A stretch of DNA of 61,493 nt from Prevotella sp. (GTDB taxonomy: Bacteria; Bacteroidota; Bacteroidia; Bacteroidales; Bacteroidaceae), in contig JAFZAE010000229.1 of NCBI GenBank assembly GCA_017548385.1, positions 1 to 61,493 on the forward strand. The letters are read 5' to 3'. Every line of letters begins with the position of its first letter. The stretch's first letter is position 1. Positions 33,957-41,681 of this stretch are shown piece by piece. Below the pieces are notes generated by a model. It was not told the origin of the DNA, made no database searches, and was given only the letters and a program-made list of their open reading frames with translations. A program made the translations under genes and the position numbers.

Positions 33957-34460
33957 ATGAATACAAACCCACAAAAATCACAAAAGACAAAAATTAAGAT
34001 TCTCTTCGTCTGCTTGGGTAACATATGTCGTTCTCCTGCTGCAGAAGGAATTATGCGGCATATAGTGGAAGTAAAAGGATGCTCGCATAGAATTGTGGTC
34101 GATTCTGCAGGTATTGGTAGTTGGCATGTTGGACAGTTGCCTGACTATCGTATGCGTAGTCATGGTGCACGTCATGGCTACGACTTCAACAGTCGGGCAA
34201 GGCAGTTCTCTGTAGAGGATTTCTTAAAATTTGACTATATAGTGGGAATGGATGAAGAGAATATGAGAGATATACAGAGAAAGGCACGTAATAACAGTGA
34301 TAAGTCTAAGATCATTTGTATGGCAGACTATTTATCCCGCCATCCTCATCATCATGAAATCCCGGATCCATATTATGGTAGTGACAAGGATTTTGAACTG
34401 GTTATCGATTTGCTTGAGGATGCCTGTGAACAACTATTTATAGCCTTGAGTAATTTCTAA
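33957..34460 (+). CDS. Low-molecular-weight protein tyrosine phosphatase
   Basis: 167 residues. The phosphate-binding loop CLGNICRS (Cys19 nucleophile, Arg25) follows ILFVCLGN as in all family members, and the general acid is in the segment IPDPYYGSDKDFE (about 138). HSARQFSVEDF-type residues before VGMDEENMRDI complete the fold. In Bacteria these enzymes dephosphorylate tyrosine kinases of capsule synthesis, arginine-phosphates or other phosphoproteins; no kinase gene is adjacent here. The N-terminus has about 12 extra polar residues before the first strand. Confidence 0.92.
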   Translation: MNTNPQKSQKTKIKILFVCLGNICRSPAAEGIMRHIVEVKGCSHRIVVDSAGIGSWHVGQLPDYRMRSHGARHGYDFNSRARQFSVEDFLKFDYIVGMDEENMRDIQRKARNNSDKSKIICMADYLSRHPHHHEIPDPYYGSDKDFELVIDLLEDACEQLFIALSNF

Positions 34461-34507
34461 ATCTCATATTTCCAAACTCCCAATAAAATACTAATAAAGG
34501 TAAAATC

Positions 34508-34539
34508 CTTGGCCGTGTCAGAATAAAGTTGTATTTTTG
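34508..34539 (+). promoter_or_regulatory. Promoter of the NTP-transferase gene
   Basis: CTTG (34508-34511), 20 bases, TATTTTTG (34532-34539), full -7 match 37 bases before the ATG. Confidence 0.6.
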
Positions 34540-34576
34540 CACATAATTAAATTACATAAATTATTTCAACCATATT

Positions 34577-35488
34577 ATGAAACCAACATTATTGCTTCTT
34601 GCTGCTGGTATGGGCAGCCGTTACGGAGGACTCAAACAACTTGATGGCCTCGGACCCAATGGAGAAACCATCATGGACTATTCCATCTATGATGCTATTA
34701 AGGCTGGATTCGGGAAAATAGTATTTGTCATCCGTAAGGATTTCGAACAAGACTTTAAGGATAAAATCTTAAGTAAATATGAAGGGCATATACCTGCAGA
34801 ATTAGTCTTCCAAAGCTTAGACTCGTTACCAGAGGGCTTTTCCGTGCCAGAGGGGCGCGTCAAACCATGGGGAACCAACCATGCCGTGATGATGGCAGCT
34901 AAAACTATAAAAGAGCCATTCTGTGTCATCAACTGTGACGACTTTTACAATAGAGATGCCTATATGGTAATAGGTAAATTCCTGTCCGACCTTCCAGAGG
35001 GGAGCAAAAACAAATATGCCATGGTAGGTTTTAGAGTGGGTAATACACTCTCGGAGAATGGAACTGTGGCACGTGGAATCTGTTCAAAGGATGAAGACGA
35101 GAACCTTACGACAGTTGTGGAAAGGACAGAAATCATGAGAGTGAATGGCCCCATCTGCTACAAGGATGAACAAGGTGAATGGGTGGCCGTTGATGATAAT
35201 ACCCCTGTGAGCATGAATATGTGGGGATTTACACCCGACTATTTTGAATATAGCGAGGCTTATTTCAAAGAGTTTCTATCAGACTCTAAAAACATGGAAA
35301 ACCTGAAGGCTGAATTCTTCATCCCATTGATGGTAAATAAACTCATCACGGAGAAAACAGCTACTGTGAAAGTGCTCGACACCACGAGTAAATGGTTTGG
35401 AGTTACATATGCTGCAGATAGACCTTCTGTGGTAGAGAAGATTCAAAAACTCATTGATGAAGGAGTGTATCCTGAGAAACTTTTTTAG
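34577..35488 (+). CDS. Sugar-nucleotidyltransferase-like protein
   Basis: 303 residues. The NTP-transferase signature is at the start: LLLAAGMGSRYGGLKQLDGL (7-26), followed by GPNGETIMDYSIYDA, and a metal-binding CVINCDDFYNRDAY (Asp about 117). Such proteins couple NTP to sugar 1-phosphates; this group, with the GGLKQ variant loop and a C-terminal half lacking hexapeptide repeats, is not assigned to a particular sugar. Stand-alone by its promoter; the next gene starts 76 bases later after two small hairpins. Confidence 0.85.
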   Translation: MKPTLLLLAAGMGSRYGGLKQLDGLGPNGETIMDYSIYDAIKAGFGKIVFVIRKDFEQDFKDKILSKYEGHIPAELVFQSLDSLPEGFSVPEGRVKPWGTNHAVMMAAKTIKEPFCVINCDDFYNRDAYMVIGKFLSDLPEGSKNKYAMVGFRVGNTLSENGTVARGICSKDEDENLTTVVERTEIMRVNGPICYKDEQGEWVAVDDNTPVSMNMWGFTPDYFEYSEAYFKEFLSDSKNMENLKAEFFIPLMVNKLITEKTATVKVLDTTSKWFGVTYAADRPSVVEKIQKLIDEGVYPEKLF

Positions 35489-35548
35489 GACCCTAAAGAC
35501 GGTCCATCCATTTCATTTTCTCGCAGGTGTGTGTGACGCTTGCGAGAA
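35488..35548 (+). promoter_or_regulatory. Two small hairpins before the NrnA-like gene
   Basis: GGACC/GGTCC (35488-35492, 35501-35505) and TTCTCGCA/TGCGAGAA (35518-35525, 35541-35548) form consecutive stems ending 16 bases before the ATG at 35565. Neither is followed by a T run, so they are not ordinary terminators. Confidence 0.35.
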
Positions 35549-35564
35549 ATAACATTTATAAAGA

Positions 35565-36605
35565 ATGACAATTGATATCCTCACACCCGAAGAGGTGCAA
35601 ATTCTAAGAGAACTTATCTCACAATCCCAAAATATTATCATATGTTGCCATAAGAGTCCAGATGGTGACGCTCTTGGTGCAATGCTTGGATGGGCAGAGT
35701 TTCTGAGAAATCAGGGAAAACAATCCATGATGGTTGCTCCCGATGCGTTCCCGGATTTTTTAAGATGGCTTCCTTGTATTGAGAAAATAGTTAGATACGA
35801 TAAACACAAGGAGACTGGAGAAGAAGCTTTTGAAAAAGCAGACCTCGTGTTCTGCCTCGATTTTAACTGTTCAAAAAGGTTGATGGACATGCAAGTGACG
35901 TTTGATAAGTTTTCGGGAAATAAAGTGCTCATTGACCATCATATCGGACCAGATATCGATGCTAAAATCGTGGTTTCAAAGCCAGAAATGAGCAGTACAT
36001 GTGAACTGCTTTTCCGTATTATATATCAGATGGGTGGTTTTGAGGCTATGACACGTCAAGGGGCGGTGCCTCTCTATTGTGGCATGATGACCGACACAGG
36101 TGGATTTACTTACAATTCATCGAGGAGCGATATCTTCTATATCATTAGCCTGCTGCTCACAAAGCGTTTCGATAAAGACAAAATATATCGGAATGTCTAT
36201 AACAATTATAGCGAGTGGGCCATTCGAATGAGAGGATATGTGATGAGCCAAAAGCTAAATGTCCTTCCCGAAAGCCATGCTTCCTATTTCTCTATTACAC
36301 GAAAGGAGATGAAGAGATTTCATTTCATCAAGGGGGATGCTGAAGGATTAGTCAACGAACCTTTGCGAATCAAAGGGATGCGAATGGTGATTTCGCTACG
36401 TGAAGACACTGAGAAGGATAACACAGTATGGGTAAGCATACGTTCTGTTGACCATTATTACTGCAATACCATCGCAGAAAAATTTTTTAATGGTGGTGGG
36501 CATCCAAATGCGGCAGGAGGTCACCTTTTTTGTTCAATGGAGGAAGCAGAGCAAGTGACACTTAAGGCAATTCTCTATTTTGCCAATATGTACGAAATGG
36601 GATAA
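35565..36605 (+). CDS. DHH-family phosphoesterase, NrnA-like
   Basis: 346 residues. DHH motifs: CCHKSPDGDALGAMLG (metal-binding His/Asp near 26-41), VFCLDFNCSKR, LIDHHIGPD (the DHH triad), and in the DHHA1 domain EKFFNGGGHPNAAGGH near residue 310, the GGGH substrate loop. NrnA degrades nanoRNA (2-5 nucleotides) and 3',5'-adenosine bisphosphate, which feeds RNA turnover and sulfur assimilation; related enzymes hydrolyse cyclic di-AMP intermediates. Confidence 0.92.
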   Translation: MTIDILTPEEVQILRELISQSQNIIICCHKSPDGDALGAMLGWAEFLRNQGKQSMMVAPDAFPDFLRWLPCIEKIVRYDKHKETGEEAFEKADLVFCLDFNCSKRLMDMQVTFDKFSGNKVLIDHHIGPDIDAKIVVSKPEMSSTCELLFRIIYQMGGFEAMTRQGAVPLYCGMMTDTGGFTYNSSRSDIFYIISLLLTKRFDKDKIYRNVYNNYSEWAIRMRGYVMSQKLNVLPESHASYFSITRKEMKRFHFIKGDAEGLVNEPLRIKGMRMVISLREDTEKDNTVWVSIRSVDHYYCNTIAEKFFNGGGHPNAAGGHLFCSMEEAEQVTLKAILYFANMYEMG

Positions 36606-36630
36606 TTCATTATATTTTACGTGTAACTAT

Positions 36631-36661
36631 TTTAAAGATTCGATTAATATAGCTAACTTTG
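36631..36661 (+). promoter_or_regulatory. Promoter of the DUF4827-glmM-queH-GH20 group
   Basis: TTTA (36631-36634), 19 bases, TAACTTTG (36654-36661). 17 bases to the ATG of the DUF4827 gene. Confidence 0.55.
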
Positions 36662-36678
36662 CAAGAAAATTATCGTAG

Positions 36679-37308
36679 ATGAATAGAATATGTTTTTTGT
36701 TCTTGGCGATTGCAGCCATGATTTGTTTCATGTCATGTGATGACAATGAGACATATGCTGACCAGAAAAAGAAAGAAAGAACGGCTATCAAGCAATTCCT
36801 TCTTAACCACAAAATTAATGTTATCTCAGAACAGGAGTTTAAGGTTGACACTGTTACCGATGTAAGCAAAAACGAGTATGTGCTCTTTGATAACACTGGG
36901 GTTTATATGCAGATTGTTCGGAAAGGTTGTGGAGAGAAGATAAAAAACGGAGAGACCGTAAACGTGCTATGCCGATTTAAAGAGTATAACGTTTTCACGG
37001 ACAGTCTGATTCTCACAAACAACAACCTTTACAACTCTTCACTTCCAGATAAAATGGCGGTGAGTAATACCCTTGGGACATTTACGGCTCAGTTTGTAAG
37101 TGGGGTTATGTATTCACAATACCAATCTTCCTCTGTACCAGCTGGATGGCTGATACCTTTGACGTATATCAATATTGGACGTTATATCAATGAGGGTGAT
37201 GAGTTGGCAAGAGTTAATTTAATAGTTCCACATAGTCAGGGCACTGCAAATGCCACAGCAAATGTATATCCTTGCTATTATGAAATTACTTACGAAAGAG
37301 GAATATAA
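36679..37308 (+). CDS. DUF4827 lipoprotein
   Basis: 209 residues with a lipoprotein signal (MNRICFLFLAIAAMICFMSC, Cys20). After DDNETYADQKKKERTAI, the typical DUF4827 start, the protein has the pattern of an FKBP-like fold (GVYMQIVRKGCGEKIKNGETVNVL near 80-103 and GWLIPLTYINIGRYIN), as in peptidyl-prolyl isomerase relatives, but activity is not established. It lies 2 bases before the GlmM-like gene and begins a tightly packed four-gene run. Confidence 0.87.
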   Translation: MNRICFLFLAIAAMICFMSCDDNETYADQKKKERTAIKQFLLNHKINVISEQEFKVDTVTDVSKNEYVLFDNTGVYMQIVRKGCGEKIKNGETVNVLCRFKEYNVFTDSLILTNNNLYNSSLPDKMAVSNTLGTFTAQFVSGVMYSQYQSSSVPAGWLIPLTYINIGRYINEGDELARVNLIVPHSQGTANATANVYPCYYEITYERGI

Positions 37309-37310
37309 TT

Positions 37311-38696
37311 ATGACACTTATCAAATCTATTTCAGGTATCAGAGGTACTATCGGTGGAAAAACCGGAGATACCCTCAATCCGCTTGACATCGTAAAATTT
37401 ACTACTGCATACGCCACGTTTATACAACGACGAGTCACACATACGGCTAAAAGAAAAATTGTTGTTGGACGTGACGCTCGCATCTCTGGTGAGATGGTTA
37501 GATCGGTGGTCTGTGGAACACTGATAGGTATGGGATTTGATGTGATAGACATCGGGCTGGCCACAACACCCACTACCGAACTGGCTGTGACCATGTCAGA
37601 AGCAGATGGTGGCATCATCATCACAGCTAGCCATAACCCCCGTCACTGGAATGCCCTTAAACTTCTCAATGCTCAAGGCGAGTTCCTTACCAAAGAAGAT
37701 GGTAATGAAGTACTCAGAATCGCTGAGGCCGAGGATTTTGACTATGCTGATGTGGATCATATCGGACAATACATCAGCGATGACTCTTTCAATATTCGCC
37801 ATATAAATAGTGTGTTGGCATTAGATCTCGTTGATGTTGAAGCAATCAAAAACGCAGACTTCTGCGTATGTGTGGATGCCATCAATAGCGTAGGGGGCAT
37901 CATCTTACCATCATTACTTGACAAACTGGGCGTGAAGTATAAGGTGCTCAATGAGCAGCCGACAGGTGATTTTGCCCACAATCCAGAGCCATTAGAGAAA
38001 AACTTGGGTGGAATTATGGAGGAAATGCGCTCAGGGAAATACGATTTGGGTATAGTGGTGGATCCAGATGTCGACCGACTGGCTTTTATTTGCGAGGATG
38101 GTAAAATGTTCGGAGAGGAATATACCCTTGTCTCTGTGGCCGACTATGTGCTGGGCAAAACACCGGGTAACACGGTTTCAAACCTCTCTTCAACACGTGC
38201 CCTTAGGGATATTACTGAAAAGCATGGTGGAAACTATTGTGCTGCTGCAGTGGGTGAAGTAAATGTCACTACAAAGATGAAAGAAGTTGGAGCCGTCATT
38301 GGAGGTGAAGGAAATGGTGGCGTTATCTATCCCGCCAGTCATTATGGGAGAGATGCCTTAGTTGGCATTGCACTCTTCCTCTCATCATTGGCACAAAAAG
38401 GATGTAAAGTGAGTGAATTAAGAAAAACTCTGCCAGAGTATTGTATCGCCAAAAACAGAATTGACCTGACGCCTTCAACTGATGTGGATGCTATTCTTCT
38501 TCGTGTCAAGGAAATGTATGCCGAACAGCAGGTCAATGATATCGATGGCGTTAAAATAGATTTTCCCGACAAATGGGTGCATCTTCGAAAATCTAACACA
38601 GAACCCATCATACGTGTCTATAGTGAGGCGGCTACCATAGAGGAAGCTGATGAACTCGGAAAGACATTGATGAAGGTAGTCTATGATATGCAGTAA
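37311..38696 (+). CDS. glmM: Phosphoglucosamine mutase-like phosphohexomutase
   Basis: 461 residues, GlmM/ManB size. Motifs in order: SISGIRGTIGG at the start, the phosphoserine loop ITASHNPRHWNALKLL (about 103-118), the metal loop VVDPDVDRLAFIC (about 248), the sugar loop GGEGNGGVIYP, and phosphate-binding KSNTEPIIRVYSE near the C-terminus. GlmM converts glucosamine-6-phosphate to the 1-phosphate for peptidoglycan and lipopolysaccharide; a phosphomannomutase role is also possible. Starts 2 bases after the DUF4827 stop codon and ends immediately before queH. Confidence 0.9.
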   Translation: MTLIKSISGIRGTIGGKTGDTLNPLDIVKFTTAYATFIQRRVTHTAKRKIVVGRDARISGEMVRSVVCGTLIGMGFDVIDIGLATTPTTELAVTMSEADGGIIITASHNPRHWNALKLLNAQGEFLTKEDGNEVLRIAEAEDFDYADVDHIGQYISDDSFNIRHINSVLALDLVDVEAIKNADFCVCVDAINSVGGIILPSLLDKLGVKYKVLNEQPTGDFAHNPEPLEKNLGGIMEEMRSGKYDLGIVVDPDVDRLAFICEDGKMFGEEYTLVSVADYVLGKTPGNTVSNLSSTRALRDITEKHGGNYCAAAVGEVNVTTKMKEVGAVIGGEGNGGVIYPASHYGRDALVGIALFLSSLAQKGCKVSELRKTLPEYCIAKNRIDLTPSTDVDAILLRVKEMYAEQQVNDIDGVKIDFPDKWVHLRKSNTEPIIRVYSEAATIEEADELGKTLMKVVYDMQ

Positions 38697-39302
38697 ATGA
38701 AACACAAGACTCCACCCATCGTCGTACCCGAGGGCACGGAGAGGCTCTTGCTCCATGCCTGCTGCGCTCCATGCTCCTCGGCTATTGTGGAGTGGATGCT
38801 TGCCAATGGCCTGAGACCAACCATCTATTACTTCAACCCCAATATCTTCCCTGTTGAAGAGTATATCATCCGAAAAGATGAAAGCAAACGTCATGCAGAT
38901 AGTCTAGGAGTGGAGTGGATAGATGGTGACTACGACCATGAGCATTGGATTTCTTGTGTGAAGGGGATGGAAAATGAACCCGAGAGAGGCCGTCGGTGTG
39001 AGTGTTGCTTCCGTATGAGGCTCATTGCAGCCGCAAAGATGACAAAGCAGCTTGGTCTGAATGTCTTTACCACTACGTTGGCATCCTCAAGATGGAAGAA
39101 CATAGGACAAATCGCAAAAGCGGGTATCGAAGCACAAGAAGCTGTGTCAGGGACTTTGTTCTGGGCACAAAATTGGAGAAAAGGCGGACTCTATGAGCGA
39201 CGTAACCAACTATTGCGGGATTTTGCATTCTATAACCAGCAGTATTGTGGTTGTGAGTATAGCCTAAAACAAAGGGAATTAACTAAAAATCAAGAGATAT
39301 GA
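38697..39302 (+). CDS. queH: Epoxyqueuosine reductase QueH
   Basis: 201 residues, the DUF208/QueH family that performs the last step of queuosine synthesis in tRNA without cobalamin, an alternative to QueG. Four metal-binding cysteine regions are visible: LLLHACCAPCSS (Cys22, Cys23, Cys26), GRRCECCFRMRL (about 99-110), and QQYCGCEYSLKQRE at the C-terminus. Its ATG directly follows the glmM stop codon and its end overlaps GH20 by ATGA, so it is translationally coupled on both sides. No other queuosine genes are in the window. Confidence 0.93.
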   Translation: MKHKTPPIVVPEGTERLLLHACCAPCSSAIVEWMLANGLRPTIYYFNPNIFPVEEYIIRKDESKRHADSLGVEWIDGDYDHEHWISCVKGMENEPERGRRCECCFRMRLIAAAKMTKQLGLNVFTTTLASSRWKNIGQIAKAGIEAQEAVSGTLFWAQNWRKGGLYERRNQLLRDFAFYNQQYCGCEYSLKQRELTKNQEI

Positions 39303-40933
39303 AAAAGACAACTTTGTCAATTCTTATATTGGTATTTGTCCAATTGTCGGTTGTTGCGCAGGAGTTAGTGGATTTTAATGTCGTGCCTCTGCCACAAGAA
39401 CGTGTGACACAGAAGGGCGCTCCTCTGCTTCTCTCAGATATTCAGGCCATCTGTTATAAGGGTGGGGAGAATATGCGACGAAATGCTGAATTCCTTTCCG
39501 ACTATATTTTTCAGAATACAGGAAAGAGGCTTGAGGTAACCACAAATGCCAAAGGGAAGAACATTTCGATGGCTGTGAGTGAGAAGATCAGTGCTTCTGA
39601 GGGATATACCATTAAAGTTTCAAACAAGGGCGTGGTAATCTTAGGCGGCTCTGATGCGGGAGTGTTTTATGGTGTACAGACATTTCGAAAAGCATTGCCT
39701 ATCATAGCTGCCGACAAAGTGATTCTCCCAGCGGTACTTGTAACAGATGCCCCGAGGTTCTCCTATAGGGGTATGCACTTGGATGTGTCGAGGCATTTCT
39801 TCGATGTCAACTTCATTAAAGAATATCTCGAAATGTTGGCTCTCCATCATATTAATGTCTTTCATTTTCATATTACCGACGATCAGGGGTGGCGATTACC
39901 TATTGATAAGTTCCCGAGACTCACCGAGGTGGGAGCATACCGGAATACTACAGTCATCGGGCGCAATACAGGACTTTATAATCATCAACGTTATGGTGGC
40001 TATTATACTAAGCAAGAACTACGCGACATCGTGGAATATGCTCGACAGAGATATATCACGGTTATTCCTGAGATAGACATGCCTGGGCACATGGAGGCAG
40101 CACTAGCTGCTTATCCCGAATTGGGATGCACCGGTGGACCATATGAGGTTGAGGATGATTGGGGAGTGTTTGATGACATTCTTTGTGCAGGAAAAGAAGA
40201 GACTTTCCATTTTGTTGAGGGGGTGCTTGATGAATTGATGGATTTATTCCCCTCTGAGTATATACATATAGGTGGCGATGAGGCTCCTCGCACAAGATGG
40301 AAGGATTGTCCTCTATGTCAGGCACGTATCAAGCAACAGGGACTGACGGGTGATGGCAAACATTCTGCTGAGGATAAATTGCAGGGGTATTTCATGAAAA
40401 GGGTTGAGGAATATCTCAATCAACATGGGAGAAAAGTCATCGGATGGGACGAATTGCTTGATTGTGATGTCAACAAGTCAGCAACTATCATGAGTTGGAG
40501 AGGGCAGGAGGGGGGTATCATGGCCTCACAAATGGGTCATGATGTTATTATGGTACCTACGTCTACGTCTTATTACGACTATTATCAGGTGCCGGAAGAT
40601 GATTATTGGTCTAAGCCATTGTTGATAGGAGGATATGTACCCCTTGACACTGTATATAATGCTGAACCCGCACCAGACTATCTTTCACCTGATGCAACGG
40701 AGCATATTATTGGTGTTCAGGCAAATTTATGGACAGAATATATCCCAGAGATTGAACTTGCAGAGTATCAGGTACTTCCGAGAATGGGTGCCCTCGCTGA
40801 AGTGCAATGGACCATGCCAGAAAAGAAAGACTATAAATCTTACCTACAGCGACAGAACAAACTGACGGCTATCTATCGCCAACAAGGTTGGAAATATTGT
40901 GACTACAGCCTTAAAGAGAAAAAACTGGAATAA
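39299..40933 (+). CDS. GH20 beta-N-acetylhexosaminidase
   Basis: 544 residues, signal peptide MKKTTLSILILVFVQLSVVAQ. An N-terminal GH20b domain (about 28-150) precedes the catalytic barrel: YRGMHLDVSRHFF (157-169), VFHFHITDDQGWRLPIDKFP (188-206), VIPEIDMPGHMEAAL, and the catalytic pair in YIHIGGDEAPR (Asp327-Glu328). It releases terminal GlcNAc or GalNAc from host glycans, chitooligosaccharides or recycled wall fragments by substrate-assisted catalysis. Position at the end of a housekeeping operon suggests constitutive expression. Ends 16 bases from a convergent gene. Confidence 0.94.
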   Translation: MKKTTLSILILVFVQLSVVAQELVDFNVVPLPQERVTQKGAPLLLSDIQAICYKGGENMRRNAEFLSDYIFQNTGKRLEVTTNAKGKNISMAVSEKISASEGYTIKVSNKGVVILGGSDAGVFYGVQTFRKALPIIAADKVILPAVLVTDAPRFSYRGMHLDVSRHFFDVNFIKEYLEMLALHHINVFHFHITDDQGWRLPIDKFPRLTEVGAYRNTTVIGRNTGLYNHQRYGGYYTKQELRDIVEYARQRYITVIPEIDMPGHMEAALAAYPELGCTGGPYEVEDDWGVFDDILCAGKEETFHFVEGVLDELMDLFPSEYIHIGGDEAPRTRWKDCPLCQARIKQQGLTGDGKHSAEDKLQGYFMKRVEEYLNQHGRKVIGWDELLDCDVNKSATIMSWRGQEGGIMASQMGHDVIMVPTSTSYYDYYQVPEDDYWSKPLLIGGYVPLDTVYNAEPAPDYLSPDATEHIIGVQANLWTEYIPEIELAEYQVLPRMGALAEVQWTMPEKKDYKSYLQRQNKLTAIYRQQGWKYCDYSLKEKKLE

Positions 40934-40949
40934 TTCAATAAATCAAGAC

Positions 40950-41561
40950 TTACTCAAAAACCTTAAACTCATAGCCCTCTTCCCGAAGCCATTCAAGCGA
41001 CTGGGGGAGGGCTGTTTGTAGTTTGTCTATACTCTTAAGCGAATCATGGAAGGTGATGATAGAACCATTGCGAGTGTAGCGTTTTACGTTTTCAACAATG
41101 TCGTCGGCTGTCATCCACTTGGAATAGTCGCGGGTGACAAGGTCCCACATCACAATCTTGTATTTACGTCGGAGCCAGAAATACTCCGCAGCATTCATCC
41201 ACCCATGAGGTGGGCGGAACAGATGACTACCAATCAACTGATTGGCCTTTTCGGTATTGTTAATATAGGTCTTGGTAAAATGCTTAAGACCTCCTAAGTG
41301 GTTGTATGTGTGATTGCCCACCTGATGACCAGCTGCAACGATCTCATCATAGAGGTGAGGATATTTACGCACATTGTCGCCTACCATGAAAAAAGTGGCC
41401 AGAGCGTCATAGGATTTCAACGTGCGTAGGATGAAGGGAGTAGCCTCAGGTATGGGGCCGTCGTCAAAGGTAAGATACACAGAATGCTCATGTTTGTCCA
41501 TGCGCCATAAGGCACGTGGAAACATCCAACGAATCCAAAATGAAGGCTGCTCTAATATCAT
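40950..41561 (-). CDS. Polysaccharide deacetylase (CE4 family)
   Basis: 203 residues from the ATG at 41561; a TTG three codons earlier is the only alternative. NodB-homology motifs: VYLTFDDGPIPEAT (Asp-Asp at about 33-34), HQVGNHTYNHLG (metal-binding His-x3-His), LFRPPHGWMN and a final SIITFHDSLKS (catalytic His). The enzyme removes N- or O-acetyl groups from a polysaccharide such as peptidoglycan or exopolysaccharide. There is no signal peptide or obvious membrane helix; a WIRWMFPRALWRM stretch at the start may be amphipathic. It follows the DUF2723 gene after a long hairpin. Confidence 0.9.
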   Translation of the reverse strand: MILEQPSFWIRWMFPRALWRMDKHEHSVYLTFDDGPIPEATPFILRTLKSYDALATFFMVGDNVRKYPHLYDEIVAAGHQVGNHTYNHLGGLKHFTKTYINNTEKANQLIGSHLFRPPHGWMNAAEYFWLRRKYKIVMWDLVTRDYSKWMTADDIVENVKRYTRNGSIITFHDSLKSIDKLQTALPQSLEWLREEGYEFKVFE

Positions 41562-41574
41562 AGTTGTCAATGAA

Positions 41575-41626
41575 GATGAAGAGGGCGTGTTGAAAAAGAA
41601 AATCTTTTCAGCTTGCCCTCTTCATC
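41575..41626 (-). promoter_or_regulatory. Long hairpin in the leader of the polysaccharide deacetylase gene
   Basis: GATGAAGAGGGC (41575-41586) pairs perfectly with GCCCTCTTCATC (41615-41626); inside it TGAAAAAG and CTTTTCA form a second stem. On the minus strand it starts 56 bases after the DUF2723 stop codon and ends 14 bases before the deacetylase ATG. No T run follows on either strand. Confidence 0.65.
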
Positions 41627-41681
41627 AATAAATAAACTAATTTTCTACTTTTTCAATGAATAACATGACTAATTGACAAGA

